NCBI GenBank assembly: GCA_963737625.1 | Contig: CAVTTK010000002.1 | Coordinates: 1,426,001 to 1,490,000 of the forward strand | Length of the DNA stretch: 64,000 bases | From: Bog-756 sp963737625 | GTDB lineage: Bacteria > Actinomycetota > Acidimicrobiia > Acidimicrobiales > RAAP-2 | Direction: 5' to 3' | In this document: positions 46,276 through 55,449 of the stretch, one piece after another | Position numbering within the stretch: position 1 is the first letter of the stretch | How the letters are laid out: each line of letters opens with the position of its first letter | Made by a program: the position numbers and the translations under genes | Notes under the pieces: model-generated | What the model saw: only the letters and a program-made list of their open reading frames with translations | Database searches by the model: none | What the model was told of the DNA's origin: nothing

Positions 46276-47831
46276 GACGGCGACTGACGATCTCGGTCCT
46301 GGTGCTCATCGCCCTGACGCTGGCGGTCACCACGGTCGGTAGCTACTTCTTCATCCGACGGGCCGGGATCTCCACCACCCAGCGGGAACTGGCCGGACAG
46401 GCCAAGGCCATCTCCACGACGTTTTCCAACTCGACCCTCAACCGGACCACCTTCCTGAGGGAGAAGAAGATCATCACCGAGGCGGGAAACTTCGCCGGTG
46501 CCACCTTCATCCGCCTCAACCCCGACGACACCTACCAGGGCCGGCTGCCCGCCGGAGTCACTATCGCCGACATCCACGTGCCGCTCTTGCAGGCGGGCCT
46601 CCAGGTGACCGGCCACACCCGGTCACAGCTGGCCTACTCAGCCGTGCCCACCCCCATTCAGGGCGTGTCCGGCTACATCCCCGTCCTGGTCGTCACCCGC
46701 CAGATCCACAACCCGGCCAACGGACTCCGGTACTTCGTGCTGGTGGGCGCGATCGCCCTGGCCGTGGCGACTCTGGTGGCGGCGGCCCTGGCCCGTCGGT
46801 TCACCCGCCCCCTCACCGCGGCGGTGACCACCACCCGCCGGATCGCCTCGGGTGACCTCGACGCCACCGTGCCCGTCCGTCCCCGGGAGGACCCCGAGTT
46901 CGCGCAGCTGGCCGAGTCCATTAACGCCATGGGGGCCAACCTGGTCCGGGCACGCGACCAGGAGCGCCAGTTCCTCCTGTCCGTCTCCCACGAGCTCCGG
47001 ACCCCGCTGACCTCCATCCGGGGGTACGCGGACGCCGTGCTCGACGGGACGGCGGTCGACGCGGGGGCGGCGGCCACAGTGATCAGCGCCGAGGCCCGCC
47101 GTCTCGAGCGGCTGGTCCAGGACCTGTTGGACCTGGCCCGCCTGGACGCCGACCGATTCTCCCTCGACGTTCGGAACGTGGACGCGGCCGCCCTGGCCGC
47201 CCAGGTCGCCGAGGGATTCCGGCCGCGGGCCGAGGAGCTCGGCATCCAGCTGTCCGTGGCTCCGGGCACGGAGCGTCCGCTGTGGGTCACGGCCGATGCC
47301 GACCGCCTGGCCCAGGTGGTGGCCAACCTGGTGGAGAACGCCTCGTCGTTCGCCCGAGGGGCCGTCACCGTGGGCGCCGGCGATCTGGGCGGCACGCCGA
47401 CGATCTGGGTGGTGGATGACGGCCCCGGGATCCCCGCTGACCGGCTCCCCCGGGTCTTCGAGCGCCATTTCACCTCGGACCGAAGCGGCGGGCGACGGAA
47501 AGGATCCGGGTTGGGCCTGGCCATCGTCTCGGAGCTCTCGGAGGCCATGGGGGCAGGTGTGCGCGCCGAGTCTCCGGTCGGGACGGACGGGGGCACCCGG
47601 ATGATGGTCTGGTTCCACCCTGGCTCAACCCCGGTGCCGCCGGCCTCGACGATGGACCAGGCGGAACAGGCTCCGTCGGCGCCATCGGCGTCGGCGGCGT
47701 CGGCGGCGATGGGGTCCACCCCCGGCCGCCCGCCCGCGGTGTCCGGAGTCGGCACCGAGCCGGCGGCGACGGTGGGACCGGGTGATCCGGACCGTCAGGC
47801 CCGGGCCGGTGACGGTAGCCTCGGCAACTGA
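46272..47831 (+). CDS. Sensor histidine kinase
   Basis: This 519-residue membrane kinase has helix 1 at about residues 8-28, an extracytoplasmic sensor of about 120 residues, helix 2 at about 155-178 and a HAMP linker. The dimerisation domain carries His240 in SVSHELRTPLTSIRGY, and the ATPase domain has an N box (NLVENASSF), VVDDGPGIP and GSGLGLAIV. The last 80 residues are a low-complexity Ala/Ser/Pro tail. The sensed signal is unknown; the sensor has no recognised domain. It pairs with the regulator directly upstream. Confidence 0.93.
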   Translation: MRRRLTISVLVLIALTLAVTTVGSYFFIRRAGISTTQRELAGQAKAISTTFSNSTLNRTTFLREKKIITEAGNFAGATFIRLNPDDTYQGRLPAGVTIADIHVPLLQAGLQVTGHTRSQLAYSAVPTPIQGVSGYIPVLVVTRQIHNPANGLRYFVLVGAIALAVATLVAAALARRFTRPLTAAVTTTRRIASGDLDATVPVRPREDPEFAQLAESINAMGANLVRARDQERQFLLSVSHELRTPLTSIRGYADAVLDGTAVDAGAAATVISAEARRLERLVQDLLDLARLDADRFSLDVRNVDAAALAAQVAEGFRPRAEELGIQLSVAPGTERPLWVTADADRLAQVVANLVENASSFARGAVTVGAGDLGGTPTIWVVDDGPGIPADRLPRVFERHFTSDRSGGRRKGSGLGLAIVSELSEAMGAGVRAESPVGTDGGTRMMVWFHPGSTPVPPASTMDQAEQAPSAPSASAASAAMGSTPGRPPAVSGVGTEPAATVGPGDPDRQARAGDGSLGN

Positions 47832-47890
47832 TCGAGCGCCGAACTTCCCCGGCCGCACCACGGTGCCCGTGGAACCGAAGGAGACAGCAC

Positions 47891-49054
47891 ATGGCCAACC
47901 CCGTGGGAGCTCTGGGCGCAGCGGACGAACGCTTCGACCACCAAATCGCCGACACCTTCGCCACCGTCGGGGTCAGCGACCCGTCGTGGACCGAGAAGGT
48001 GTGCGCCATGGCCGCCCGGAGAGACGGTGGCCTCCAGCTGGGGTTCGGGATGGGCAAGTACGCCAACCGCAACGTGCTGGACGCCTACGCCGGTCTGTCC
48101 CGGGGTGCCGAACAGGTCACCGTACGGGGCAGTCGACGGCTCTACCCTGATCCCGATGCGTCGGCGGTGGGGCCCATCCGCTACGAGGTGCTGGAGCCCA
48201 TGCAGCGGGTCCGGTTCTCCCTCGAGCCCAACGACTGCCAGCCCCTGGCCTTCGACTGGGTGTACGAGGCGGTCCTCCCGCCATCGGTCGAGGACCGCAC
48301 CCACCAGCGCACGCCGCTGGGGTACCGGGTCAGTGCCGACCTGGTCCGCTACCACCAGATCGGCACGGCCTCGGGATGGGTGGAGCTGGACGGTGAGCGG
48401 TTCGAGATCACCCCCGACGAGTGGGTGTCCACGCGGGATCATTCCTGGGGCACCCGGTACGACGTGGGCACCCCGGCGACCGACGTCGATCCGTTCAACC
48501 CGGTGGAGGCCATGGACTTCCAGATGATCTGGTGCCCGGTCCTCATGGCCGATCCCGATGGCACCCCGTGGGGGCTGTTCATGCACCTGGTGGACACGGC
48601 CGGTTTCGGTCACCACCACCGGACAGTGATGGGGGCCATCGAGCGGGTGGACGGCACGGCGGACCGGATGGCCGACATCCGACCCGACCTGTCCTTCGAC
48701 CCGGTCAACCGCAGGCTGCTCGGAGGCCGCGTGGAGGTCACCCTGGAGGGCGGGGACGTGCGGCGGTTCGAGGTGGAGGTGCCCACCGATACCGGGTTTC
48801 ATCTGGGGGCCGGCCTGTATTTCGGCTGGCAGGGCCATCACCACGGGGAATGGCGGGGCGACCTCCACGTCGACGGCGAACGGCTGGCCGACTGTCGGGA
48901 CGCCGACCTGGTCCGCCAGCTCCACCAGATCCGGGACACCGTGGTCCACGTCCGTGACCTCGATACCGGCGCCGAGGGATGGGGTAACTGTCAGCCCATG
49001 ATGTGCGGTGGGTTTCCCGACAAGGACCTGACGGCCGCGTCGTCGTTCTGGTAG
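47891..49054 (+). CDS. DUF7064/DUF7065-like protein of unknown function
   Basis: This 387-residue soluble protein has a good GAAGGAGA ribosome-binding site. Notable motifs are WTEKVCAMAARRDGGLQLGF near residue 40, EWVSTRDHSWGTRYDVG near 180 and GNCQPMMCGGFPDK at the end. The 'RDHSWGxR' block is the trademark of a group of mycobacterial and acidimicrobial proteins of unknown function with a two-domain, lipocalin-like layout. No catalytic site is established. The neighbouring phosphotransferase, convergent with it, belongs to a family that often accompanies lipid or acyl-CoA genes, so a role in lipid metabolism is a loose guess. Confidence 0.6.
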   Translation: MANPVGALGAADERFDHQIADTFATVGVSDPSWTEKVCAMAARRDGGLQLGFGMGKYANRNVLDAYAGLSRGAEQVTVRGSRRLYPDPDASAVGPIRYEVLEPMQRVRFSLEPNDCQPLAFDWVYEAVLPPSVEDRTHQRTPLGYRVSADLVRYHQIGTASGWVELDGERFEITPDEWVSTRDHSWGTRYDVGTPATDVDPFNPVEAMDFQMIWCPVLMADPDGTPWGLFMHLVDTAGFGHHHRTVMGAIERVDGTADRMADIRPDLSFDPVNRRLLGGRVEVTLEGGDVRRFEVEVPTDTGFHLGAGLYFGWQGHHHGEWRGDLHVDGERLADCRDADLVRQLHQIRDTVVHVRDLDTGAEGWGNCQPMMCGGFPDKDLTAASSFW

Positions 49055-49097
49055 GTCCGCGAGGGTGGGGACCACCGGCCGGGGCCGGCGGTCGGGG

Positions 49098-50267
49098 TCA
49101 GAAGGCCACCCTGCTCCAGTAGGAACCGTCCACCATGCCCCGCAGGGAGGCCCGGTGGATGATGAGGTCGTCGACGTCGTCGGGCATCACCGCCTCGCCG
49201 AAGAAGATCGCCCGTTCGGTGACCCGCCGCATGATGGCCCCGTGCCGGATGGCGGCGAAGGCCACGAACCAGGTCAGGTCGGCCGGCGCGTAGCCCGACG
49301 CCTCGGCGTAGGTCCGAACCACGTCGACCGGCCGGAACATCTCGGGGAGCCCGGGAGCACCGAGATCGGTGGCCAGGTCGTGGAAGAAGAGGTGGAGGTA
49401 GCACATCCATCCCAGGTCGACCTCGGGTGGTGCCACCGAAGCCATCTCCCAGTCGAGTACCGCCACCACCCGGTGGTGGCGGAACATCATGTTCCCGATG
49501 CGCCCGTCTCCCCACGACAGGGCGTCCGGACCGAACTCGGTGGGCCGGTGCTCGTCCAGCCAGTCGAAGCAGTCGGCCAGCAACGGGGACGGCCTGTCCT
49601 GCACCACCCAGGTGGCGTAGGCCCTCCACCGGTGGACGAGCTGGTCGAGGGAGGTGGAGCTGGGCGCATCGACGTGGAGGAACCCGAGGTCGTACCGGTC
49701 GGCGGTGATCGAGTGGATTCCGGCCAGCGCGGTGACGGCCGACTCCTGGAGGGTCCGCCGGTCGGCGGCCGTGGCGTCGAAGACCCAGTTGTCGCCGAAG
49801 GTGTAGGGCAGGACGTCAGGGGGAACCAGCCCGTCCACCCGCTCCATGACGAAGAAGGGACCGCCCAGTACCGTGGCATCGGCTTCGTACCAGAGGGTCC
49901 GGGGCACCGGGACCGGCGTGTGCTCCCCCACGAGACGCATGACCCGGAACTGCATGCCCAGGTCGTAGGAGGTGAATACCGGATAGGCACTGAGCGGGGG
50001 CTCGATCCTGGCCACCAGCTGGCGCTCCACCGGGTCGCCGTCTTCCGTCCAGGTGGCGGTGAACAGGACGGTCTCTGACGACATACCGTTGGATTCGGGA
50101 CTGGTCACACCGGTGATCGACGGTCGGGAGCCGGGGCCCAGGGTCCGGGCCAGCCAGTCCCGGAGCTGTTCTGCCGTCTGGACCGGATCCCGGGTGGTGG
50201 TGGTGATGTGGTCGACGTCGATGGAGGCCGTGCCGTGCGGCTGTGGTGGCGGCTCCTCCGTGGTCAT
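49098..50267 (-). CDS. Aminoglycoside phosphotransferase-like (APH/choline kinase fold) protein
   Basis: This 389-residue protein has a kinase-like fold: N-lobe VLFTATWTEDGDPVERQLVA, FFVMERVDGLVPPDVL, then the catalytic LSWGDGRIGNMMF (replacing the usual HGDxxxxN) and the metal site VAVLDWEMASVAPPEVDLGW. Family members next to lipid genes are common in actinobacteria, and most do not confer drug resistance. The brought-in 'WGD' catalytic box instead of 'HGD' is seen in this subgroup. The start ATG at 50267 gives a normal length; a longer upstream frame is not supported. Confidence 0.82.
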   Translation of the reverse strand: MTTEEPPPQPHGTASIDVDHITTTTRDPVQTAEQLRDWLARTLGPGSRPSITGVTSPESNGMSSETVLFTATWTEDGDPVERQLVARIEPPLSAYPVFTSYDLGMQFRVMRLVGEHTPVPVPRTLWYEADATVLGGPFFVMERVDGLVPPDVLPYTFGDNWVFDATAADRRTLQESAVTALAGIHSITADRYDLGFLHVDAPSSTSLDQLVHRWRAYATWVVQDRPSPLLADCFDWLDEHRPTEFGPDALSWGDGRIGNMMFRHHRVVAVLDWEMASVAPPEVDLGWMCYLHLFFHDLATDLGAPGLPEMFRPVDVVRTYAEASGYAPADLTWFVAFAAIRHGAIMRRVTERAIFFGEAVMPDDVDDLIIHRASLRGMVDGSYWSRVAF

Positions 50268-50394
50268 GGTGTCCCCCCGTCGGGCACGGGTGCTACTCCC
50301 ATCGTGGTCGTCGAACAGCGAAGAAGGTCTACCACGGTGGGTCCGGGGATCCGGAGCGTCAGGGGTGGGCGGTGGCGATGGGCCGGGAACGAAC

Positions 50395-51405
50395 TCAGGA
50401 AGCCGGAAACGGTAGGGGGTGGGCCTGTGCCGGGAGGCGTCGGCCGTTCCCCCCCGGGGGTTCCCAGACCACCACCACGTCCTCGGGCGGATCGACCCGA
50501 CGGTGCAGGGTGGCCAGGGCCACGACGCGACGGAATCCGGGGGACCAGGCCGCCGAGGACAGGCGTCCCACCTCGTGCTGGCCGTCGGCAGTGACCACGG
50601 CCGATCCGACCATCGAGGCCACGGCATCCCGGGAGGGAGGGGAGCCGGCCGTAGCTCCGGCGGTGTCTGCGGCGACCAGCACGCCCCGGAGGTGACGGGC
50701 CACGTTGGACCCCCGGGCATCCAGTCGGGCCACCAACTCCTGCCCCGTGAAGCAGCCCTTGGTGAACGACACCGTTCGGTCCACCAGGCCCACCTCAGCG
50801 GCGATGGTCCCCTCGTGGAGCTCCCGCCCGTTGACCGGGATGCCGGCTTCGATGCGGATGGCCTCCCACACCTCGGCCGGGCACGGGGTCACGGTGTCGT
50901 CCACCCAGTGGCTCACACCACTGGCGGGCGGCGGGCCGAGGAGGTCCACACCCTCCAGAGCGCCCCAGGACACCGGCAGGACCAGCTCCGGTGGCTCGAC
51001 CAGGCTGGCGTAGGTGTCGGGGCCTCGGACGGCGGCGCACACCCAGTCGAGGGGTTCGAACTCCACCTTGGTCCTCAAGCGGAACCGCTCCAACCGGGCC
51101 ACCATGGCCGGGCCGAAACCCCGGTCGGTGTCCAGGACGAACCGGTCGTCCCCTTCTCTGGTGATCCGCAGGTAGACCTCCACCTTGCCCTGGGGGCTGA
51201 GCAACAGGGACTCGAGTGGCCGGCCAACCGTCACGGCGGAGAGGTCCTGGCTGCACTGGCCCTGCAGATAGGCCTCGGCCTCGGGACCGGTTGCCCGAAT
51301 CACGTCACGGTCCAAGAGCACGAGGGAGGCGGTGTCGCGGACGGCGCGATAGGCGGCGATGGCCACGGCGTCGATCACGTCTCCTTCCGGGTCGGATTGG
51401 CTCAT
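50395..51405 (-). CDS. ygfZ: Folate-binding YgfZ/GcvT-like protein
   Basis: This 336-residue protein carries the diagnostic KGCFTGQELVARLDARG motif, the YgfZ K-G-C-x-x-G-Q-E signature near residue 235. It also has folate-binding GcvT-like N-terminal parts (VLLDRDVIRATGPEAEAYLQ, QCSQDLSAV). YgfZ proteins support iron-sulfur cluster assembly or repair. The ATG at 51405 overlaps the trpE stop by 4 nt, so it is cotranscribed with trpE and the his genes upstream. Confidence 0.9.
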   Translation of the reverse strand: MSQSDPEGDVIDAVAIAAYRAVRDTASLVLLDRDVIRATGPEAEAYLQGQCSQDLSAVTVGRPLESLLLSPQGKVEVYLRITREGDDRFVLDTDRGFGPAMVARLERFRLRTKVEFEPLDWVCAAVRGPDTYASLVEPPELVLPVSWGALEGVDLLGPPPASGVSHWVDDTVTPCPAEVWEAIRIEAGIPVNGRELHEGTIAAEVGLVDRTVSFTKGCFTGQELVARLDARGSNVARHLRGVLVAADTAGATAGSPPSRDAVASMVGSAVVTADGQHEVGRLSSAAWSPGFRRVVALATLHRRVDPPEDVVVVWEPPGGNGRRLPAQAHPLPFPAS

Positions 51406-52965
51406 AGCCGGTCCGCCGTGGCCATGGCGTTCCGGGCCATGGCCACGGCCGAGAGCATGGCCGCGGCCTTGTGCGCGCACTCGGCGTTCTCCGACGCCGG
51501 GTCGCTGTCCGCCACGATGCCCGCGCCAGCCTGGACCGAGGCCCGTCCGTCGGGACTGACCGTCATGGTGCGGATGGCGATGGCGGTGTCGAGATTGCCC
51601 GAGAAGTCGAGGTACCCCACTACCCCTCCGTAGACCCCGCGCTTGGTGGGTTCCAGGTCGTCGATGATCTCCATGGCCCGCACCTTGGGTGCACCGGACA
51701 AGGTGCCCGCCGGGAGGGTGGCCCGGAGGACGTCCACCGGTCCCTTGCCCGGAGCCAGCCGACCCGAGACCTGGGAGGTCAGGTGCATGATATGGCTGTA
51801 GCGCTCGACCACCATCATCTCCTCGACCACCTCGGTGCCGAATCGGACCACGCGGCCGACATCGTTGCGGGCCAGGTCCACCAGCATGACGTGCTCGGCC
51901 ACTTCCTTCGGGTCCTCGACCAGCTCGCCCTCCAGCCGTCCGTCCTCCTCGGGGGTCGCCCCCCGTGGTCGCGACCCGGCGATGGGACGGGACACCACCG
52001 TCCCGTCCCGCAGCCGCACCATGGGCTCGGGGGAGGCTCCCACCACCGTGACCTCGGGGAATCGGAGGAAGTACAGGTACGGACTGGGATTGACCAGTCG
52101 TAGGACGCGGTAGACGTCGAAGGGGTCCACCCCGAGGGTGCCCAGGTCGAAGCGCTGGGACAGGACCACCTGGAAGACATCCCCGGCCGTGACGTGCTCC
52201 TTGGCCGCCCGTACGGCGTCCTCGTAGAGGGAGTCGGACATGGTGCGGACGACGTCGGCTGGCCCACCCACTCGTTCCGGACGCCGGCGGGCCGGCTGGT
52301 CCATTGGTCGGAAGCACTCCTGGGCCAGGCCGTCGAGGCGGTCCAGGGCGTCCAGGTGGGACTGCCCCAGTTGATCAGATGTCCACGCCGGGTCGATCAC
52401 CACGTTGTCGATGAGTACCACCCGCTGGCGCCAGTGGTCGAAGGCGGCCAACTGCCCGATGACGGCCAGGACGGCATCGGGATGCCCGAGGTCGTCGGGG
52501 GGAGTTCCCGGTAGGTGCTCGACCTCCCGCACCACGTCGTAGCCCAGGTAGCCCACCAGACCGGCATGGAGCGGTGGCAGGTCCGGGAGATCGGGGGACT
52601 CGAAGCGTGGCCAGGATGGCCTCGAGGGCGGCCAGCACGCCTCCCTCCCCGCTCACCCGCTGACCGGTGGCCGCGTCGAGGTCGAGCTCGCCGTCGGTGG
52701 TGACCGACATGCCCCGGGCCGTGATGGTGGCCAGAGGGTTGCGGCCCACGAACGAGTATCGCCCCCACCGCTCACCGCCCTCGACCGACTCCAACAGGAA
52801 GCCGGTGCGGTCGCCGGACTCCACGATCTGCAGGAAGACCGCCACCGGGGTGATGGTGTCGGCCACCAGCTCCCTCCACACCGGCACGATGCGGTGATGG
52901 GCGGCCAGCGCGCGGAACCCGTCCACCCCCGGTCCCTGGGCGTCATCACCACCGGGTGGGGTCAC
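51402..52965 (-). CDS. trpE: Anthranilate synthase component I, apparent +1 frameshift
   Basis: The first frame gives the N-terminal regulatory lobe (AVFLQIVESGDRTGFLLESV, GRYSFVGRNPLATI) up to AILAT near residue 119. One base must then be skipped at about 52598-52608 to read FESPDLPDLPPLHAGLVGYL and on. The second part has the chorismate-binding core: YLYFLRFPEVTVVGASPEP, PIAGSRPRGATPEED, MLVDLARNDVGRV and GAGIVADSDPASE. Joined length is about 520 residues, normal for TrpE. It makes anthranilate from chorismate with a glutaminase partner (TrpG) not present in this window. It overlaps hisI upstream and ygfZ downstream by 4 nt each. Confidence 0.9.
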
Positions 52966-53396
52966 TGGGTTCGGGGCTCGTCGCCGAAGGCGCGGTAGAA
53001 GCAGCTCCGGTTCCCGGTGTGGCAGGCGCCCGCGCCGGCCTGGTCCACCATCACCAGCAACGCGTCGCCGTCGCAGTCGTAGTGCACGCTCCGCACGTAC
53101 TGCCGGTCACCGGAGGTCTCCCCTTTGCACCAGAATTCCTGGCGGCTGCGGCTCCAGAACCATGTGCGTCCGGTCTCGAGCGTCCGACGGAGGGACGCTT
53201 CGTTCATCCAGGCGAACATCAGCACGGCGTGGTCCGAGGCGTCCTGGACGATGGCACCGACCAGGCCGTCACTGTTGAAGGCGATCTGGCCCAGTTCCTC
53301 CTCGGTGAAGTCCACCGGATTGGTCTCGAAGTCCTCGGTGGTGTCGGTCGTGGTCACGAGCGGTGCTCCCTGGTGTGCGGTAGTCGTTGTCGTCAT
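52962..53396 (-). CDS. hisI: Phosphoribosyl-AMP cyclohydrolase
   Basis: This protein of about 144 residues has the HisI core: IVQDASDHAVLMFAWMNEAS, TWFWSRSRQEFWCKGETSG, and the metal-binding YDCDGDALLVMVDQAG followed by ACHTGNRSCFY. No HisE pyrophosphohydrolase domain is fused. The chosen ATG (53396) gives a 50-residue leader before the core; in-frame ATGs at 53408 and 53489 are possible, the last overlapping groES. It lies between groES and trpE in the leftward operon. Confidence 0.93.
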   Translation of the reverse strand: MTTTTTAHQGAPLVTTTDTTEDFETNPVDFTEEELGQIAFNSDGLVGAIVQDASDHAVLMFAWMNEASLRRTLETGRTWFWSRSRQEFWCKGETSGDRQYVRSVHYDCDGDALLVMVDQAGAGACHTGNRSCFYRAFGDEPRTQ

Positions 53397-53466
53397 GAGC
53401 GTGTGCATGGAGGTCGGACGTCGGGACGAGCGTGCCCCCGAGCCCACGCCCCCAACCCGATCGGGA

Positions 53467-53835
53467 TCAGAGGTAGAGGCCGGTGCCACCGTCGACCCGG
53501 GTGGCCGCCACGGCGTGAATGTCCCGCTCCCGGAGGATCACATACTCCTCGCCCTGCACGTCCACTTCGAACCGGTCCTCGGGATTGAACAGCACGGTGT
53601 CCCCCACCTTGACCGACCTGACGTGGGGTCCGACGGCCACGGCTTCGGCCCAGGCCAGCCGGCGGGACACCTGGGCCGTGGCCGGAATGAGGATCCCGGC
53701 TCGCGACCGGCGCTCACCGTCGGCCTGACCCACCTGGACCAGCACCCGGTCGGCCAGGACACTGATGGCCAGCTTGGCCGGGCTGGCGTCTCCATTGTGG
53801 CTGGTCGTCGGGGCTTCGGGAGTCGTGGTGGCCAC
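53467..53835 (-). CDS. GroES-like co-chaperonin (Cpn10 fold)
   Basis: This 122-residue protein has the Cpn10 barrel: ISVLADRVLVQVGQADGERR, SRAGILIPATAQ (mobile-loop position), WAEAVAVGPHVRSVKVGDTV and VQGEEYVILRERDIHAV. GroES is usually about 97 residues and encoded next to groEL. This one has a 20-residue N-terminal extension and sits alone inside a histidine-tryptophan operon. It may be a specialised or moonlighting paralog of the main GroES; the hydrophobic GroEL-binding tripeptide of the mobile loop reads ILI, so binding is plausible. Confidence 0.85.
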   Translation of the reverse strand: MATTTPEAPTTSHNGDASPAKLAISVLADRVLVQVGQADGERRSRAGILIPATAQVSRRLAWAEAVAVGPHVRSVKVGDTVLFNPEDRFEVDVQGEEYVILRERDIHAVAATRVDGGTGLYL

Positions 53836-53917
53836 ACGGGAAGGCTACCGCAGGGGCGGGCGCACTCGATCCCCGCCCCACCCCGTACCACGGAACGAAG
53901 CGGTCACCGCATCACCA

Positions 53918-54700
53918 TCATGGAGGGCGTACGTTGACGCCGGCGGCCAGGAGATGCTCCTTGGCCTGACCGACCGTGAACTCGCCCAGGTGGAAGATGG
54001 ACGCGGCGAGGACGGCATCGGCTTCCCCGGCCGACGCACCCTCGACCAGATGGTCGAGGGTGCCGACGCCTCCCGAGGCGATGACCGGGACCGGGCATCT
54101 GCGGCTCACCTGGCGGGTCAGTTCGAGATCGAATCCGTCCCGCGTTCCGTCCCGGTCCATCGACGTGAGCAGGATCTCCCCGGCACCGATGACCGAGCAC
54201 CGCTCCGCCCACTCGAGTGCGTCGAGACCGGTAGGCGCCCGCCCCCCGTGGGTGAAGACCTCCCACCCGGGGTCCGGGGGTGCCCCGGCGGTCGCCCGGT
54301 GGCGTCGGGCGTCCACCGCCACCACCACGCACTGGCTGCCGAATTCATCGGCCAGCTCGGCGATGAGGTCTGGGCGCTCGACCGCGGCGGTGTTGACACC
54401 GACCTTGTCGGCCCCGGCCCGGAGCAGGAGGCGGGCATCCTCCACCGAGCGGACGCCCCCGCCCACGGTGAAGGGTATGAACACCATCTCGGCCGTGCGC
54501 GAGACCACCTCCACCATGGTGCGCCGGTGGTCGGAGGAGGCAGTGATGTCCAAGAAGACCAGCTCGTCGGCGCCCTGGTCGTCGTATCGGCTGGCCAATT
54601 CCACCGGGTCTCCGGCATCGAAGAGATCGGTGAACTGCACCCCCTTGACCACCCGGCCGGCATCGACGTCGAGACACGGGATCACCCGGACGGAGTGCAC
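53918..54700 (-). CDS. hisF: Imidazole glycerol phosphate synthase, cyclase subunit
   Basis: This 260-residue half-barrel-duplicated TIM barrel has the catalytic Asp in VIPCLDVDAGRVVKGVQF and the second Asp in ILLTSMDRDGTRDGF. The phosphate sites are at PFTVGGGVRS and PVIASGGVGTLDHL. With HisH it makes imidazole glycerol phosphate and AICAR. The GTG start lies inside the end of hisA (19-nt overlap). Confidence 0.95.
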   Translation of the reverse strand: MHSVRVIPCLDVDAGRVVKGVQFTDLFDAGDPVELASRYDDQGADELVFLDITASSDHRRTMVEVVSRTAEMVFIPFTVGGGVRSVEDARLLLRAGADKVGVNTAAVERPDLIAELADEFGSQCVVVAVDARRHRATAGAPPDPGWEVFTHGGRAPTGLDALEWAERCSVIGAGEILLTSMDRDGTRDGFDLELTRQVSRRCPVPVIASGGVGTLDHLVEGASAGEADAVLAASIFHLGEFTVGQAKEHLLAAGVNVRPP

Positions 54701-55449
54701 GCGGCCACCCCCTCGGCCACCGTCATCCGCCCGTCGACGAGTGCCTTGCCGGTGATGGCCCCGGCCAGCCGGTGCCGTGCCCCGGACCCGGCCGACCCCA
54801 CCTCGAGGCGGGCCAGGGCGGCGATATCGCCCACCGCACCCACGCCCCCCGAAGCGATCACCGGGAGGGCGGTGGTGGCCAGGACGTCGGCCAGACCCTC
54901 GAGGTCTGGTCCCTCCAGGGTCCCGTCCCGGTCGATGGCCGTCACGACGACCCCGGCCACGTTGGCCCCGGCGAGTTCGTCGAGGAGTTCGGACACCGTG
55001 CGGCCGCTCCCCTGCTCCCAACCTCGGACGGCAACCTCGGTCCGGCCGTCGGGCTGGCGCCGATAGTCCACCCCCAACGCCACCCGCCCCGGGTAGGACG
55101 CGGCCAGCTCGCCGACCAGGTCAGGCCGGTCCAGGGCCACCGTGCCCAGCACGACCCGGGCCACACCACCGTCAAGCAGTTCGACCACGTCCTCCTCGGA
55201 CCGGACTCCCCCACCCGCTTGGACGGGAACGTCGACGGCACGGGCGATGGCCAGCACGGTGGACCGGTTGGCCGGCCGTCCCAGCCGGGCCGCGTCGAGA
55301 TCCACGACATGGAGCCACGGCGCCCCGTCGGCGACGAAGCGCCGGGCCAGGTCCAAAGGGTCCCCGTACTCGCTCTGGCGGTCGAAGTCGCCCTGGGTCA
55401 GTCGCACGGCGCCACCGCCCCGTAGGTCGATGGCCGGATAGAGCTCCAT
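54682..55449 (-). CDS. hisA: Phosphoribosylformimino-AICAR-phosphate isomerase
   Basis: This 255-residue barrel starts MELYPAIDLRGGGAVRLTQG with catalytic Asp8; the second catalytic Asp is in VVTAIDRDGTLEGPD. Phosphate loops are VQAGGGVRSEEDV and VIASGGVGAVGDI. In many actinobacteria this protein is bifunctional PriA; here a separate trpF exists, so HisA activity alone is expected. The stop overlaps hisF and the start overlaps hisH by one base. Confidence 0.94.
   Translation of the reverse strand: MELYPAIDLRGGGAVRLTQGDFDRQSEYGDPLDLARRFVADGAPWLHVVDLDAARLGRPANRSTVLAIARAVDVPVQAGGGVRSEEDVVELLDGGVARVVLGTVALDRPDLVGELAASYPGRVALGVDYRRQPDGRTEVAVRGWEQGSGRTVSELLDELAGANVAGVVVTAIDRDGTLEGPDLEGLADVLATTALPVIASGGVGAVGDIAALARLEVGSAGSGARHRLAGAITGKALVDGRMTVAEGVAACTPSG

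Noticed and set aside
49098..50267. Aminoglycoside resistance gene
   Set aside because: The fold is right, but this subgroup with a WGD box beside lipid-related genes is not a known resistance enzyme.
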